Assembly (NCBI RefSeq): GCF_945957355.1
Contig: NZ_CAMFKM010000014.1
Span: forward strand, 1-64,000
Reading direction: 5' to 3'
DNA length: 64,000 nt
Source of the DNA: an uncultured Reyranella sp.
GTDB lineage: Bacteria > Pseudomonadota > Alphaproteobacteria > Reyranellales > Reyranellaceae
Notes under the pieces: generated by a model
What the model saw: the letters and a program-made list of their open reading frames with translations, nothing else
The model's database searches: none
Told to the model about the DNA's origin: nothing
Part shown: piece by piece, positions 34,813 to 48,913 of the stretch
How positions within the stretch are numbered: position 1 is the stretch's first letter
Layout of the letters: the number at the start of each line of letters is the position of its first letter
Translations under genes and position numbers: made by a program

Positions 34813-36363
34813 CTACTGCCGGGGCGAAGAAACCGTCTGCGCGGCAGGCGGCGGTAAGGCCGGCGGCGCCGGATTGGGCTGGTTGAGCCCGCCAATCGGC
34901 ACCGGCGGCGGCAGGTCTTCCTGGCGCCAGCCGCCGCCCAGCGCCTTCACCAGATTGGCGCTGGCCGTGAGCCGGTTGAGGCGGATGGTGAGCAGGGTCT
35001 GCTCGGCGGCGAGAGCGGCGGTCTGGGTCTGCACCACGGTCGTGTAGGGAACGGTGCCGACCCGGTACTGGTTGAGCGAAAGGCGCTCGGCCTCGCGGGC
35101 CGCGGCGACCGCGGCGCGCTGCACCTGCTCCTGTTGCACCAGGATACGCTGTTGCGCGAGCGCGTCCTCCACCTGCTGGAAGGCGGTCAGGATGGTCTGG
35201 CGATAGGTCGCGACCGTGGCGTCGTAGCTCGCGCGCGCCCCCTGGACCTGCGCCGCGAGGGCACCACCGTCGACCATAGTGCCGGCAATCTGCGGCCCTA
35301 CGGACCAGGCCGCCGTGCCGAGCTGCAGCAGCGAGCCCAGGCCGCCGCTCAGGAAGCCGATCGTCGCGCCGAGCGAGATCTGCGGATAGTAGGCGCCCTT
35401 GGCGACGCCGACCTGCGCATTGGCCGCCGCCATCTTCCGCTCGGCCGAGGCGATGTCGGGCCGCCGTTCCAGCAGGGTCGAGGGAACGCCCGAGTCAACC
35501 GTCGGCACCGTGAGCCGCGTCGGCGCCGGTGCGATGCTCACTTCCGACGGCGCCTTGCCGACCAGAAGAGCGATCGCATGCTCCAGCAGGGCGCGGTTGA
35601 TGGCCTCGTTCACGAGCTGCGCGCGGGTCTGTTCGTACTGGGTCTGGGCCTGCACCAGGTCGACCTTGGAGACGATGCCGGCATCGACCTGGTTCTGCGC
35701 GATCTGCATCGACCGCTGATAGGCCGCGACGGTCGCCTCGTAGAGCCGCTTGCGGTCGTCGGAGATTCGCAGCGCCGCGTAGTTCGTGACGAGATCGGTC
35801 TGTGCCGACAGGCGCGCATTGGCGAGATCGGCGTCGCTGGCCTGCGCCGCCGCCGAATCGCTCTCGACCTGGCGGCGGATCGTGCCCCAGAGGTCGAGCT
35901 CCCAGGTGAGGGTGAAGCCGGTCGAGTACTGGCCGATCGTGGAATCGTAGCGGGTGATCGTCGACGTGCCGCCGGCGGCCGTGGTACCGCGCAGACCGCC
36001 GGTGCCGGTCTGCTGCGCCGACCCGGTGCCGGAGATGCTGGGATAGAGGGCCGACTGATCCTGGCGGATCAGCGCCCGTGCCCGCCGGTAGTTGGCCTCG
36101 AAGATCTTCAGGTTCTGGTTCGAGACGTCGATCTGCGCCGCGAGACCGTCGAGCGTCGGATCGCCATAGACCTGCCACCACGTCCCGCGATCCGCACCGT
36201 CGCGTGGCTGGGCCGGGCGGAAGAGCGACGCCGCGCCAGGCGGCAATTCCGCTTCCTTGAATTGGGGTGCCACGGGACTGGCAGGCGGCGGACGTTCATA
36301 GTCCGGCCCGACGAGGCAGCCTGAGACGAGCAGCAGAGGAAGAAGCGCCGCGCTGCGCCTCAT
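34813..36363 (-). CDS. NodT/OprM-type outer-membrane efflux lipoprotein
   Basis: The 516-residue protein begins with a lipoprotein signal ending LLLVSGC (lipid-modified Cys16), then CLVGPDYERP, the usual opening of NodT-family outer-membrane factors. Two long repeats with coiled-coil helices follow (LWGTIRRQVESDSAAAQAS; LERRPDIASAERKMAAANA), ending in a Pro-rich tail. It forms the outer-membrane channel of the tripartite pump encoded upstream. Its ATG overlaps the stop of the second RND gene (ATGA). Confidence 0.92.
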   Translation of the reverse strand: MRRSAALLPLLLVSGCLVGPDYERPPPASPVAPQFKEAELPPGAASLFRPAQPRDGADRGTWWQVYGDPTLDGLAAQIDVSNQNLKIFEANYRRARALIRQDQSALYPSISGTGSAQQTGTGGLRGTTAAGGTSTITRYDSTIGQYSTGFTLTWELDLWGTIRRQVESDSAAAQASDADLANARLSAQTDLVTNYAALRISDDRKRLYEATVAAYQRSMQIAQNQVDAGIVSKVDLVQAQTQYEQTRAQLVNEAINRALLEHAIALLVGKAPSEVSIAPAPTRLTVPTVDSGVPSTLLERRPDIASAERKMAAANAQVGVAKGAYYPQISLGATIGFLSGGLGSLLQLGTAAWSVGPQIAGTMVDGGALAAQVQGARASYDATVATYRQTILTAFQQVEDALAQQRILVQQEQVQRAAVAAAREAERLSLNQYRVGTVPYTTVVQTQTAALAAEQTLLTIRLNRLTASANLVKALGGGWRQEDLPPPVPIGGLNQPNPAPPALPPPAAQTVSSPRQ

Positions 36364-39300
36364 GCCGGCACTCCGCCGCTGCCCATCGCACGCGCGACGC
36401 GGCTCGCCTGGTCGCGGTCGCGGCGGCGGAAGCGGTCGAGATAAAGGTAGATCACGGGTGTGGTGTACAGGGTCAGGATCTGACTCACGATGAGGCCGCC
36501 GATAATCGAGATGCCGAGGGGTCGGCGCAACTCCGCGCCGTCGCCATAGCCGATGGCCAGCGGCAGGGCGCCGAGGATCGCGGCCATGGTCGTCATGAGG
36601 ATAGGCCGGAAACGCAGAAGCGCCGCCTGATGGATTGCGACAGAGGGCTCGAGCCCCTCGCCGCGCTCGCGCTCCAGCGCCACGTCGATCATCATGATGG
36701 CGTTCTTCTTCACGATGCCGATCAGCAGCAGCACCCCGATCATGGCGATGATGCTGAATTCGACGCCCGAGAACTGCAGCGCCAGCAGCGCGCCGATGCC
36801 GGCCGACGGCAGGGTCGACAGGATCGTGATGGGATGGATGTAGCTCTCGTAGAGGATGCCGAGCACGATATAGACGGCGGCCAGCGCCGCCAGCACCAGC
36901 AGGAGCTGGTTGTTCAGCGATTGCTGGAAGGCCCGCGCCGTCCCCTGGAACGACCCGTGCAGGGTGGTCGGCACGCCGATCTCGCGCATCGTGTCGTTCA
37001 CGTATTGCACGGCATCGCTCAGGGTCTTGCCCGGCGCGAGATTGAACGAGACGGTGCTGGCCACGAACATGCTCTGATGGTTCACCGCCAGCGGCGTCGT
37101 TCCGTATTCCCAGCGCGTCACCGAAGACAGCGGCACCAGCGTCTCGGGCGTGGTGCTGACCGCCGCACCCGTCGAGGCCGAGCCGCGGCCGCTGACGGCG
37201 ATCTGGTTGGTGCGCAGGTTGCGTACCGCCTGGGCCGGATCGATGGTCAGGGCACCGGCCGCGCCCGTCGAGGCGGAACTCGTGCTGGAAGAGGTAATGC
37301 CGCCCGTCGACTGCGTGCCGCTCAGGGCCCCGCCGGATTTGCTGACATAGATGTCCTTCAGCGATTCGGGGCTCTCCCACCATTGCGGCGCCACTTCCAT
37401 GACCACGTGATACTGGTTGAGGGCGTTGTAGATGGTGGAGACTTGGCGCTGGCCGAAAGCGTCGTAGAGCGTCGCGGAGATGTTGCGGGTCGAGATGCCG
37501 AGGCGGCTGGCCGCGTCGCGGTCGATGGTCAGGTTCAGCTGCAGCCCGCGCTGCTGCTGGTCGGAATCGACGTCGGTGATCACAGACGTATCGGCCTGCA
37601 GGGCCTGGGTGAGCCGCGGCCCCCAGGTGTAGAGGTCGGGCAGCGAATCGGCCTGCAGGGTGAACTGGTACTGGGCGTTGCCCTGGCGTCCACCCACGCG
37701 AATGTCCTGCACGGCCTGCAGGAACAGCATGGCGCCGGGAACCTGGCCGAGCTTTGGCCTGAGCCGCGCGATCACCTGGTCGGCCGTGACGTCACGTTCG
37801 CTGAGTGGCTTCAGGGTCGCGAACAGGAAGCCTGAATTCGTCTGCCCGCCGCCGGTGAAGCCGGCGACGCTCTCGACCGCCGGATCGGACCGCACGATCT
37901 CGACGAACTGGCGGAACTTCCGGCGCATCGCCTGGAACGAAATGCTCTGGTCGGCGCGGATGCCGCCCATGATGCGGCCCGTGTCCTGCTGCGGAAAGAA
38001 GCCCTTGGGAATCGTCACGTAGAGATGGATGTTGAGGATCACCGTCGCCAGGAACACGAACATGGTGAGCAGCCGATGGCGCAGCACCAGCCCGAGACTG
38101 CGACCATACAGGTGCTGCAGACCACCCAGGCCGCGCTCGCTCAATCGTGCGAAGAAGCCGGGCTCGCGATGGGCGCCCGGCGGCCGCAGCACGTAGGCGC
38201 ACATCATGGGCGTGGTCGTGAGCGACACGACCATGGAGATCAGGATCGCCATCGACAGGGTCACGGCGAACTCGCGGAACAGGCGGCCGACGATCCCGCT
38301 CATGAGCAGGATCGGGATGAAGACCGCGATCAGCGAGATGCTCATCGACACGACGGTGAAGCCGACCTCGCGGGCGCCCTTCAGGGCCGCCTCGATCCGC
38401 GACATGCCGGCCTCGAGATGGCGGGTCACGTTCTCCAGCACGATGATCGCGTCGTCGACCACGAAGCCCGCCGCGATGGTGAGCGCCATCAGCGACAGGT
38501 TGTTCAAGCTGTAGCCCAGCAGGTACATGCAGCCGAACGTGGCGACCAGCGACACCGGCACCGTGACCGCCGCGATGAAGCCGGCCCGGGCCGAGCGCAG
38601 GAAGGCGAAGGTCACCAGCACCACCAGCACGACGCCGATGACCAGCGATTGCTCGACTTCCCTGAGGGCCGCGCGGATCGTCGTCGTGCGATCACTCACC
38701 ACCTCCAGCTCGACGTCGTTCGGCATCGAGGCCTGCAGCTCGGGCAGCAGCGCCTTGATCTCGTCGACGGTCGCGATGATGTTCGCGTTGGGCTGCTTGT
38801 AGATGATGACCAGCACCGACCGCTTGCCGTTGGCCTGGCCTTCGTTGCGGATGTTCTCCGTCGAATCGATCACCTCCGCCACGTCCGAGAGCCTGACCGG
38901 GGCGCCGTTGCGCCAGGCGATGATCAGCGACCGGTATTCGTCCGCGACGGCGGCCTGGTCGTTGGAATAGATCTGGAAGCGCTGGTCGCCGACCTCGAGC
39001 GCGCCCTTGGGCGAATTGGCGTTTGCGGCCGCGAGCGCCGCCCGCACGCTCTCGAGGCCGATACCGTATTTGTTCAGCGCCGTCGGGTTCAGCTCCACCC
39101 TCACCGCCGGCAGCGAACTGCCGCCCAGCTGGACCTGGCCGACGCCGCTCACCTGGCTCAGCTTCTGCTGCAGGATGTTGGAGCCGGCATCGAACAGGCG
39201 GCCCTGGCCCAGCGTGTTCGACGTGAGCGCGATCACCATCACCGGCGCGTCGGCTGGGTTGATCTTGCGATACTGCGGATTGCTGCGCAGGTCGGCGGGC

Positions 39301-39656
39301 ATGTCGGCCCGCGCGGCGCTGATCGCCGCCTGGACGTCGCGGGCCGCGCCGTCGATGTCGCGCGACAGGTCGAACTGCAGCGTGATGCGCGAATTGCCCA
39401 CCGTGCTGGACGAGGTGATCTCGCTGACGCCGGCGATCGCGCCCAGCCGCCGTTCGAGCGGGGTCGTCACGCTGGTTGCCACGGTCTCCGGCGAGGCGCC
39501 GGGCAGGGTCGCCGTCACCTGGATGGTCGGGAAGTCGATCTTGGGCAGCGGCGATACCGGCAGGCCGAAGAAGGCCACCAGGCCGGCCAGCGCCAGGCCG
39601 ATCGTCAGCAGCGTCGTGGCGACGGGGCGCGCGATGAAGGGCGCCGACAGGTTCAC
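36360..39656 (-). CDS. mdtC: RND efflux transporter, MdtC-like
   Basis: This 1098-residue inner-membrane RND pump protein shows [52 protein letters not shown], the acidic membrane motif [12 protein letters not shown] and a C-terminal [15 protein letters not shown]. Order next to a second RND gene fits the MdtB/MdtC heteromer. It is about 70 residues longer than E. coli MdtC; a Ser/Thr/Gly-rich insertion near residues 775-840 ([17 protein letters not shown]) explains this. Coupled by overlaps on both sides. Confidence 0.92.
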   Translation of the reverse strand: MNLSAPFIARPVATTLLTIGLALAGLVAFFGLPVSPLPKIDFPTIQVTATLPGASPETVATSVTTPLERRLGAIAGVSEITSSSTVGNSRITLQFDLSRDIDGAARDVQAAISAARADMPADLRSNPQYRKINPADAPVMVIALTSNTLGQGRLFDAGSNILQQKLSQVSGVGQVQLGGSSLPAVRVELNPTALNKYGIGLESVRAALAAANANSPKGALEVGDQRFQIYSNDQAAVADEYRSLIIAWRNGAPVRLSDVAEVIDSTENIRNEGQANGKRSVLVIIYKQPNANIIATVDEIKALLPELQASMPNDVELEVVSDRTTTIRAALREVEQSLVIGVVLVVLVTFAFLRSARAGFIAAVTVPVSLVATFGCMYLLGYSLNNLSLMALTIAAGFVVDDAIIVLENVTRHLEAGMSRIEAALKGAREVGFTVVSMSISLIAVFIPILLMSGIVGRLFREFAVTLSMAILISMVVSLTTTPMMCAYVLRPPGAHREPGFFARLSERGLGGLQHLYGRSLGLVLRHRLLTMFVFLATVILNIHLYVTIPKGFFPQQDTGRIMGGIRADQSISFQAMRRKFRQFVEIVRSDPAVESVAGFTGGGQTNSGFLFATLKPLSERDVTADQVIARLRPKLGQVPGAMLFLQAVQDIRVGGRQGNAQYQFTLQADSLPDLYTWGPRLTQALQADTSVITDVDSDQQQRGLQLNLTIDRDAASRLGISTRNISATLYDAFGQRQVSTIYNALNQYHVVMEVAPQWWESPESLKDIYVSKSGGALSGTQSTGGITSSSTSSASTGAAGALTIDPAQAVRNLRTNQIAVSGRGSASTGAAVSTTPETLVPLSSVTRWEYGTTPLAVNHQSMFVASTVSFNLAPGKTLSDAVQYVNDTMREIGVPTTLHGSFQGTARAFQQSLNNQLLLVLAALAAVYIVLGILYESYIHPITILSTLPSAGIGALLALQFSGVEFSIIAMIGVLLLIGIVKKNAIMMIDVALERERGEGLEPSVAIHQAALLRFRPILMTTMAAILGALPLAIGYGDGAELRRPLGISIIGGLIVSQILTLYTTPVIYLYLDRFRRRDRDQASRVARAMGSGGVPA

Positions 39657-42600
39657 GGCGTGCTTTCTCCCGCCCCGCCCCGCGCCGGGTGCAGCGGCGT
39701 ATCGAGCGGCACACCGCGCAGGCGGCGACCGAGCCGGTCGAAGGCGAGATAGATGACGGGCGTCGTGAACAGCGTCAGCAGCTGGCTGACGATCAGGCCG
39801 CCGACGATGGTGAGCCCGAGTGGCTGGCGCAGCTCGGACCCCGTGCCGGTACCAAGCATCAGCGGCAGCGCGCCGACCAGGGCCGCGACCGTGGTCATCA
39901 GGATCGGCCGGAAGCGCAGCAGGCAGGCCTGGTGGATCGCCTCGCGCGGTGCCTTGCCCTCATTGCGCTCGGCATCGAGGGCGAAGTCGATCATCATGAT
40001 CGCGTTCTTCTTCACGATGCCGATCAGCAGCACGATGCCGATGATGGCCACGATGCTGAGGTCGGTGCCGGCCAGCATCAGGGCGAGCAGTGCGCCGATG
40101 CCGGCCGAGGGCAGGGTCGAGAGGATTGTGATCGGGTGGATGTAGCTCTCGTAGAGCACCCCGAGCACGATATAGACGGTGACGATGGCGGCCAGGATCA
40201 GCAGGAGCTGGCTGTCGAGCGACCTCTGAAAGGCCAGCGCCGCGCCCTGGAAGTGCGTCGTGATCGAGCGCGGCATGCCGATCTCGCGCTGCGCGGCGAC
40301 GATGGCGTCGACCGCCTGCCCCAGCGCGAAGCCCGGGGCGAGATTGAAGGAGATGGTGGTGGCCGGGAACTGGCCGAACCGGTCGAGCCGCAGTGGAGCC
40401 GTGCGCTCCTCGAACGTCGCGATCGCCGACAGCGGCACCTGCTTGCCGGCCGTCGAGCTCGGCAGATACAGGTCGTTGAGCGAGGCGAGCGAGCGCGACA
40501 GCTCGGGTTCGACCTCGTAGATGACCCGATACTGGTTGGACTGCGTGTAGACGGTCGAAACGATGCGCTGGCCGAACACGTCGTAGAGCACGTTGTCGAC
40601 CGTTGCGGCCGTAATACCGAACCGCGCCGCGGCATCCCTGTCGATCCTGATGAACATCGACAGTCCCTTGTTCTGCAGGTCGCTGGTCACGTCGACGAGT
40701 TCCGGCTGCTTTGCCAGCCGGTCCATCAGGCGCGGCACCCAGGTATCGAACTCGGCGGCATTGGCCGATTCCAGGACGAACTGGTACTGCGTGCGGCTCA
40801 CCGTCGAATCGATGGTGAGATCCTGCGCCGGCTGCATGAAGAGGGAGATGCCCTGGACTCCCGAGGTCTCGCGCTGCAATCGGCGGATCACCTGGGCCGC
40901 CGTCAGCGAACGCTCGCTGCGGGGCTTGAGGTTGATCAGCATGCGACCGGAATTGAGCGTGGGGTTGGTGCCGTCGACGCCCACGAAGGACGTGAGGCTT
41001 TCGACGTCGGGATCCTCGAGGATCGCCTCTGCGAGGGCGCGCTGGCGCTGGCTCATCGCGGCGAAGGAGACGCTCTGCGGTCCCTCGGTCACGGCCTGGA
41101 TCAGCCCGGTGTCCTGCACCGGGAAGAAGCCCTTGGGAATGACGATGTAGAGCACCACCGTGAGCACCACCGTACCGACCGCGACCAGCAGCGTCAGCGC
41201 CTGGTGCCGGAACACCACGACCAGGCAGCGGTCGTAGAAGCGGATGACACGGGAGAACCAGCCCGTGCCCATCGTTTCCGACTCGACGGCGGCGGGCGCC
41301 TTTTCGTGCGTCACGGCCGCCGCCTCATGCGGCCGCTGACGCAGGAACTGAGCGCACAGCATCGGCACGAGGGTCAGCGATACGACGGCGGAGATCAGGA
41401 TGGTGACGGACAGGGTGACGGCGAACTCGCTGAACAGCCGGCCGACCACGTCGCTCATGAACAGCAGCGGGATCAGCACCGCGATCAGCGAAACGGTGAG
41501 CGACACGACCGTGAAGGCGATCTGTTTCGAGCCCTTGAGCGCCGCCGTCTTCGGATCGTCGCCGCGCTCGATGTAGCGCGCGATGTTCTCGATCATGACG
41601 ATCGCGTCGTCGACCACGAAACCCGTGGCGATGGTGAGCGCCATGATCGACAGGTTGTTGAGGCTGAAATCGGCGAGGTACATCGCCGCCAGCGTGCCGA
41701 CGAGCGACAGCGGCACCGACAGGCTCGGGATGACCGTCGCCCGCGCATCGCCCAGGAAGGCGAAGATCACGGCCACGACCAGGACGACCGCGAAACCCAG
41801 TTCGATCTGCACGTCGCGGACAGAGGCGCGGATGGTCAGGGTGCGGTCGGTGAGGACGGTGATGTCCAGCGAGTTGGGCAATGTCTCGCGCAGGGTCGGC
41901 AGCAGGGCCTTGATGCGATCCACGACCTCGATGACGTTGGCGCCGGGCTGCCGCTGGACGTTCACGATCACGGCCTGGGTGTTATTCGCCCAGGCGGCGA
42001 TCCGGGTGTTCTCCTGCCCCTCCTCCACCGTCGCCACGTCGCGAACGCGCACCGGCGCGCCGTTGCGATAGGCCACGACGATGTCGCGGAAGGTATCGGG
42101 ATCGGTGATCTGATCGTTGGCGTTGATGGTGAGTGCGCGCGCCGGCCCGTCGAAATTCCCCTTGGGCGTGTTGACGTTGGCGTTGGAGATCGTGGTGCGC
42201 AGGTCGTCGATGTTGAGGCCGTAGGCGGCGAGCGCGGTCGGGTTGGCGCGGATGCGCACGCCGGGCTTCTGACCACCCTCGAGATTCACCAGACCGACTC
42301 CGGGAAGCTGCGAGATCTTCTGCGCCAGCCGGGTGTCCACGAGGTCGTGGACCCTGGTGAGCGGCTCGGTCTTCGAGGTGACGGCAAGCGTCAGCACCGG
42401 CGCATCGGCCGGATTGAACTTGGCATAGATCGGCGGCGACGGCAGGTCGCCCGGCAGCAGGTTGCCGGCGGCGTTGATCGCCGCCTGGACCTGCTGCTCG
42501 GCGACGTCGAGGCCGAGCTTGAGGTCGAACTGCAGGGTGATCGACGAGGCGCCGGCCGAGCTGGTCGACGTCATCTGGTTGAGCCCCGGCATCTGGCCGA

Positions 42601-42811
42601 ACTGGCGTTCAAGCGGTGCGGTGACCGAGGTCGTCATCACCTCCGGGCTGGCGCCCGGATAGATCGTGAGGACCCGGATCGTCGGATAGTCGACCTGCGG
42701 CAGGGCCGACAGTGGCAGGAAGCGATACGCTATGATGCCGACCAGCATGATCGCGACCATGAAAAGCGAGGTCGCGACGGGCCGTTCGATGAAGATCCGC
42801 GACGGATTCAT
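39653..42811 (-). CDS. mdtB: RND efflux transporter, MdtB-like
   Basis: The 1052-residue pump protein has [78 protein letters not shown] and [15 protein letters not shown], all typical of MdtB. It works with the following MdtC-like subunit and the upstream membrane-fusion protein to export drugs or bile-salt-like compounds, driven by protons. The start lies 13 bases after the membrane-fusion gene stop; the stop overlaps the mdtC-like ATG. Confidence 0.93.
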   Translation of the reverse strand: MNPSRIFIERPVATSLFMVAIMLVGIIAYRFLPLSALPQVDYPTIRVLTIYPGASPEVMTTSVTAPLERQFGQMPGLNQMTSTSSAGASSITLQFDLKLGLDVAEQQVQAAINAAGNLLPGDLPSPPIYAKFNPADAPVLTLAVTSKTEPLTRVHDLVDTRLAQKISQLPGVGLVNLEGGQKPGVRIRANPTALAAYGLNIDDLRTTISNANVNTPKGNFDGPARALTINANDQITDPDTFRDIVVAYRNGAPVRVRDVATVEEGQENTRIAAWANNTQAVIVNVQRQPGANVIEVVDRIKALLPTLRETLPNSLDITVLTDRTLTIRASVRDVQIELGFAVVLVVAVIFAFLGDARATVIPSLSVPLSLVGTLAAMYLADFSLNNLSIMALTIATGFVVDDAIVMIENIARYIERGDDPKTAALKGSKQIAFTVVSLTVSLIAVLIPLLFMSDVVGRLFSEFAVTLSVTILISAVVSLTLVPMLCAQFLRQRPHEAAAVTHEKAPAAVESETMGTGWFSRVIRFYDRCLVVVFRHQALTLLVAVGTVVLTVVLYIVIPKGFFPVQDTGLIQAVTEGPQSVSFAAMSQRQRALAEAILEDPDVESLTSFVGVDGTNPTLNSGRMLINLKPRSERSLTAAQVIRRLQRETSGVQGISLFMQPAQDLTIDSTVSRTQYQFVLESANAAEFDTWVPRLMDRLAKQPELVDVTSDLQNKGLSMFIRIDRDAAARFGITAATVDNVLYDVFGQRIVSTVYTQSNQYRVIYEVEPELSRSLASLNDLYLPSSTAGKQVPLSAIATFEERTAPLRLDRFGQFPATTISFNLAPGFALGQAVDAIVAAQREIGMPRSITTHFQGAALAFQRSLDSQLLLILAAIVTVYIVLGVLYESYIHPITILSTLPSAGIGALLALMLAGTDLSIVAIIGIVLLIGIVKKNAIMMIDFALDAERNEGKAPREAIHQACLLRFRPILMTTVAALVGALPLMLGTGTGSELRQPLGLTIVGGLIVSQLLTLFTTPVIYLAFDRLGRRLRGVPLDTPLHPARGGAGESTP

Positions 42812-42823
42812 GTCGCGGCCGCT

Positions 42824-44128
42824 CTACTGGTTGGTCTGCGTGGCGGGGCGCCCGACGCCGCTTCCGGGGACAGCTCCAGTACCACCGTTGACCTGCTGGC
42901 GCCGGCGCTGCCCCTCTGCCGGCGGCTGGGCGTCGGGCGGCGCGTTGGCGACCGGCGGTCCCGCCGAGGCACGCGGCGCCGGCACGGGCTTGCGGATCTT
43001 GGCGCCGTCACGCAGGCGGTCGACACCGTCGATCACGACCTGATCGCCGACCTTCAGGCCCTTGAGGATTGCCACCTTATCCCCATCGGTCGCGCCGAGC
43101 TCCACGACCCGGATCTCCACCGTATCGTCGGCCTTCGCGAGATAGACGAACGTTCCGGGTTGGCCGCGCTGGACGGCCGCAACGGGGACCACGACGGCAT
43201 CCTTCACCGTGTCGGCCAGCAGGCGGACGTTCACGAACTGGTTGGGGAACAGGGATTCGTCGGCATTGTCGAAGATCGCCCGCAGCTTCACGGTGCCGGT
43301 CGTGATGTCGATCACGTTGTCCGTGGTGTCGAGGCGACCGACGGCCAGCTCGTTCTTCTGCGCGCGATCGAGCACGCGCACTTCGAGGTTTTCACCGGTC
43401 TTCAACCGTTGCCGCACCAGCGGCAGGGAATCTTCGGGGATCGTGAACAGGACCGAGATCGGCTGCACCTGAATGATCACGCAGATGCTGCTGGCGTCAC
43501 CCATCGTGACGTAGTTGCCCTTGTCGACCATGCGCAGGCCGATCTTGCCGGTGAGCGGGGCGACGATCCGCGTGTAGGTGACGTTGAGCTTGGCCGCATC
43601 GACCTGCGCCTGGTCGATGACCAGTGCCGCCTCGTACTGGCGGACCAGCGCGACCTGCGTGTCGTATTGCTGCCGCGCGATCGAGTCCTGCTGGACGAGC
43701 TTGCGGTAGCGTTCGAGATCCATCTGCGCATTCTTGAGCAGCGCCTCGTCGCGCTGCTGCTGGCCCAGGGCCTGCTGCAGGGCGACGTCGTAGGGCCGCG
43801 AATCGACCAAGGCCAGCAGGTCGCCCTGCTTCACCATCTGGCCTTCCTTGAAATAGACGTCGACGAGCTGGCCGGTGATCTGGGTCTTCACGTTGACGGT
43901 CTGGAGCGGCGTCACCGTACCCAGCGCGCGCAGCACGATGGGAATGTCGCCCTTGGCCGCCGTCGCCAGTCCCACAGGGACGGCCGCCCCGGCGGCGAAG
44001 CGCCCACCGGGTCCCTGGCGTGCAGGCGGCGCAGAGCCGGACTGCGAAATGTACCAGCCCGCGCCAGCCACGATGGCCAGCCCGAAACCGATCCCGAGGA
44101 GGGTTCGCAGCCGCTTCATTCGTCCCAT
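42824..44128 (-). CDS. mdtA: RND membrane-fusion protein, MdtA-like
   Basis: The 434-residue periplasmic adaptor has one N-terminal hydrophobic anchor ([18 protein letters not shown]), a lipoyl/barrel-sandwich domain ([20 protein letters not shown]), a helical hairpin ([19 protein letters not shown]) and the second half [20 protein letters not shown]. The tail is Pro/Ala/Gln-rich. It links the RND pumps to the outer-membrane channel. A second in-frame ATG is at 44119. Gene order adaptor, MdtB-like, MdtC-like, outer-membrane factor is the classical mdtABC arrangement with its own channel. Confidence 0.92.
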   Translation of the reverse strand: MGRMKRLRTLLGIGFGLAIVAGAGWYISQSGSAPPARQGPGGRFAAGAAVPVGLATAAKGDIPIVLRALGTVTPLQTVNVKTQITGQLVDVYFKEGQMVKQGDLLALVDSRPYDVALQQALGQQQRDEALLKNAQMDLERYRKLVQQDSIARQQYDTQVALVRQYEAALVIDQAQVDAAKLNVTYTRIVAPLTGKIGLRMVDKGNYVTMGDASSICVIIQVQPISVLFTIPEDSLPLVRQRLKTGENLEVRVLDRAQKNELAVGRLDTTDNVIDITTGTVKLRAIFDNADESLFPNQFVNVRLLADTVKDAVVVPVAAVQRGQPGTFVYLAKADDTVEIRVVELGATDGDKVAILKGLKVGDQVVIDGVDRLRDGAKIRKPVPAPRASAGPPVANAPPDAQPPAEGQRRRQQVNGGTGAVPGSGVGRPATQTNQ

Positions 44129-44278
44129 GCACTCCAGAAAACCCAGCCCGTTTCATGTACGAGCTGAAGCTGCGGAGTCTCCCCCACGTAAATGGCGGAC
44201 GCAAGGCGACAGGCGCGGACCGGAGAATGCAACGCCCAAGAGGCCGGAAAGACCCCTCGGACGCTACGGGCAGTTCGC

Positions 44279-46270
<1,992 letters not shown>

Positions 46271-46399
46271 ACGTGAACCCTAGAGCGGTCGCGGGCCGAC
46301 GACAAGCGGCCTCACAGGCGTTCGTAAACTGTCCCTCAACCTGCGCAAATCCTTAACCGCCGCCCTCTAGCTTCGGCACCGCAAGGGCGGGGGTCACCG

Positions 46400-47716
46400 A
46401 TGTCGCGCGCTACACTGTTCGCCACGGCGGCTGGCTGGCTCCTCGGGGTCCTGCTGCTGCTGCCCGCGACGGTGTTTGCCCAGGCGTCAGCGGATGGGCT
46501 CACGGGGGAACTGAAACGCTTCCTGCACGATGAAGCGACGCTCGTCGTGCACAGCCGCAGCTACCTGTTCGACCGCCAGAATCTGGCGCCGCCCAACACG
46601 GCGGCAGCCGTGACCGGCGGGTGGATCGGCCTGCAGACCGGATGGTTCTACGACACGCTGCAACTCGGCGCGGTGGGATACACGACGCAACCGCTCTGGG
46701 CGCCGCAGGGCAACGGCACCACTTCCAACGGCACGTTGCTTCTCAAGCCGGGAGGATACGGCTTCTTCACCCTCGGCCAGGCCTATGCCTCGGCGCGCTG
46801 GCAGAAGCAGACCGTCACCGTGTTCCGGCAGTATCTCGATGAGCTCGAGGTGAATCCGCGCGACGACTGCCAGCTTCCCCAGACCTTCGAGGCCTACGCG
46901 CTGCGCGGCGTCCTCGGACCGGTCACCTATTTCGCGGGCTACGTCGCCGCCATGAAACCGCGCGACTATTCGGCCTTCATCAACATGGGCGAAGCGGCCG
47001 GCGCGCCGAACGTGAACAAGGGCATGGGCCTCTTCAGCGCGAAGTACGGCAGCATGAATGAGCTGCAGGTCCGCGCCTCGACCTATTATGTCCCGGATAT
47101 CCTCTGGTCGAGCTACGGCGATGTCGGCGGCACGATCAGGGTGAACGATGATCTGCGCGTCCAGCTCGCAGCGCAGTTCGCCGTGCAGGGCAGCAACGGC
47201 ATGAACCTCCTCACCGGCCAGCCCTTCAGCACCTTCTGGGGCGGCCTCCGCGCCGACACCTTCTGGGGACCGATGGCTTTCCGCCTGTCCTACACGCAGG
47301 TCGGCTCGGCGGCGAGCTGGCGTAACCCCTACGGTATCTTCATCGGCTACAACAAGATGCAGTCGCTGGACTTCAACCGCGCCGGGGAAATGGCGGTGAC
47401 GGCCGGCGCCAGCTACGACTTCAAGGGCGCCGGTCTTCCTGGCGTGGTCTTCCTGGCGACGGCGACCTATGGCGGCAACGCGGTCAACCCTGCCACCGGG
47501 GCCGGCCTGTCGACCAACTGGGAATACGATCTCGAACTCGCGATCAGAGGCGACGCCATGGACAACGCCCCCGACTGGCTGAAGCCGTTCAACCTGCGCA
47601 ACCGGGTCGCCTTCGTCGATCAGTTCCAGGGCGACCGGACGCTCAGCTCCTCCTTCACGGAGTACCGCATCCAGTTGAACTACGAGCTGACCTGGAAGGG
47701 TCCGCGCCTGCGTTAG
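46400..47716 (+). CDS. OprD-like outer-membrane porin
   Basis: The 438-residue protein has a signal peptide (WLLGVLLLLPATVFAQA) and a mature part starting LKRFLHDEATLVVHSRSYLFDRQN, close to the DxxxxLxLRNYYFDR opening of the OprD family. Alternating beta strands run to a C-terminal strand YRIQLNYELTWKGPRLR. It is likely an outer-membrane channel for a small nutrient. The stop overlaps the CoA-transferase stop by four bases on the other strand. Confidence 0.8.
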   Translation: MSRATLFATAAGWLLGVLLLLPATVFAQASADGLTGELKRFLHDEATLVVHSRSYLFDRQNLAPPNTAAAVTGGWIGLQTGWFYDTLQLGAVGYTTQPLWAPQGNGTTSNGTLLLKPGGYGFFTLGQAYASARWQKQTVTVFRQYLDELEVNPRDDCQLPQTFEAYALRGVLGPVTYFAGYVAAMKPRDYSAFINMGEAAGAPNVNKGMGLFSAKYGSMNELQVRASTYYVPDILWSSYGDVGGTIRVNDDLRVQLAAQFAVQGSNGMNLLTGQPFSTFWGGLRADTFWGPMAFRLSYTQVGSAASWRNPYGIFIGYNKMQSLDFNRAGEMAVTAGASYDFKGAGLPGVVFLATATYGGNAVNPATGAGLSTNWEYDLELAIRGDAMDNAPDWLKPFNLRNRVAFVDQFQGDRTLSSSFTEYRIQLNYELTWKGPRLR

Positions 47717-48906
47717 ACGACCTGGCCGGCGCGCATCTCGGCGATGTCGGTGTCGGAGTAGCCCGCTTCCTTCAGCACCTCGTCGGTGTGCTGGCCGAGC
47801 GTCGCCGGTGGGCGGTCGATCGAGCCGCCGCCATGCTCGAGGCGGAAGCCCGAGCCCACGACCTTGATCGGCCCGTGCTCGGTCTCGACGGTCTGCAGCA
47901 CCGTGCGATGCTTGAACAGATCGAGTTGCGCCGTCTCCGGGATCGAGTGGACGCGGCCGGCCGGGACGTCGGCCTTGGCGAAGCGCTCGATCCAGGTGCC
48001 CGAATCCTCGGTCATCATCGCCCCTTCGACGATTTCGTGCAGGGCGGTGTTGTTGGCGATGCGTGTCGCCCAGTCGACGAAGCGCGGATCGTCCAGCACC
48101 TCCTCGCGGCCCAGCACCTTCATCAGGCGCTTGAACTGCGGATCGGTCATCACCGCCAGCACGATCCAGCCGTCGCGGGTCTTGAAGAGATTGCCCGTGG
48201 GCTTGCGCGTCACCGACAGGTTGGCGGCCTGGCCGTGCACGCGGCCGGTCATCATGTGCTCGGTGAACTGCTGAGCGAGATAGCCCATCACGGCGTCGAT
48301 CATGGCCACGTCGACGAGTTGGCCCTTGCCGGTGTGCGTGCGCTGGTACAGCGCCGAGGCGATGCCCAGCGCCGCGGTCGCGCCCGACATCACGTCGGCG
48401 CCGGCAAAGCCCACCCTCGTCGGACCGTTGTTCTCGAAGCCGGTGATCGACATCAGGCCCGACATGGCCTGGATCATGCCGTCGAAGGCAGCGGTCTTGG
48501 ACTCAGGGCCGACCTGGCCGAAGCCCGACACGGCGCAGTAGATCAGCCGGGGATTGATCTTCTTCAGCGTCTCGTAGCCGATGCCGAGCTTGTCCATCAC
48601 GCCGGGACGGAAATTCTCGACCACGACGTCGGCCGTCTCGACCAGGCGTTTCACGACCTCGATCGCCTTGGGCTGCTTGAGGTCGAGGGTGATCGACCGC
48701 TTGTTGCCGTTCACCGCGACCCAGGGCGCCGCGAGGCCGCGCTTCTCCCAGTCATTGGACCGGGTACCGAAGCGCATGTCGTCGCCTTCGCGCGACTCGA
48801 TCTTGACGACGTCGGCCCCAAGCAGGGCAAGCTGGTAGGAACTGTAGGGTCCCGCCAGTACACGCGTGAAATCGACGACCTTTACGCCCGTGAACGGCTT
48901 GCTCAT
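47713..48906 (-). CDS. CaiB/BaiF-family (type III) CoA transferase
   Basis: The 397-residue protein shows the type III CoA-transferase layout: GVKVVDFTRVLAGPYSSYQLALLGADVVKIE, WVAVNGNKRSITLDLK, VVVENFRPGVMDKLGI, and the aspartate in AFDGMIQAMSG. It would move CoA between an acyl-CoA donor and an acceptor acid. GGAG is four bases before the ATG, which follows the stop of the predicted selenoprotein by only seven bases, so the two are almost certainly one transcript. Substrate unknown. Confidence 0.9.
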   Translation of the reverse strand: MSKPFTGVKVVDFTRVLAGPYSSYQLALLGADVVKIESREGDDMRFGTRSNDWEKRGLAAPWVAVNGNKRSITLDLKQPKAIEVVKRLVETADVVVENFRPGVMDKLGIGYETLKKINPRLIYCAVSGFGQVGPESKTAAFDGMIQAMSGLMSITGFENNGPTRVGFAGADVMSGATAALGIASALYQRTHTGKGQLVDVAMIDAVMGYLAQQFTEHMMTGRVHGQAANLSVTRKPTGNLFKTRDGWIVLAVMTDPQFKRLMKVLGREEVLDDPRFVDWATRIANNTALHEIVEGAMMTEDSGTWIERFAKADVPAGRVHSIPETAQLDLFKHRTVLQTVETEHGPIKVVGSGFRLEHGGGSIDRPPATLGQHTDEVLKEAGYSDTDIAEMRAGQVV

Positions 48907-48913
48907 GTCACTC

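Noticed and set aside
39689-44167. A 1492-codon open frame on the plus strand
   Set aside because: It is antisense to mdtA/mdtB with no recognisable domains; long shadow frames are expected in high-GC DNA.
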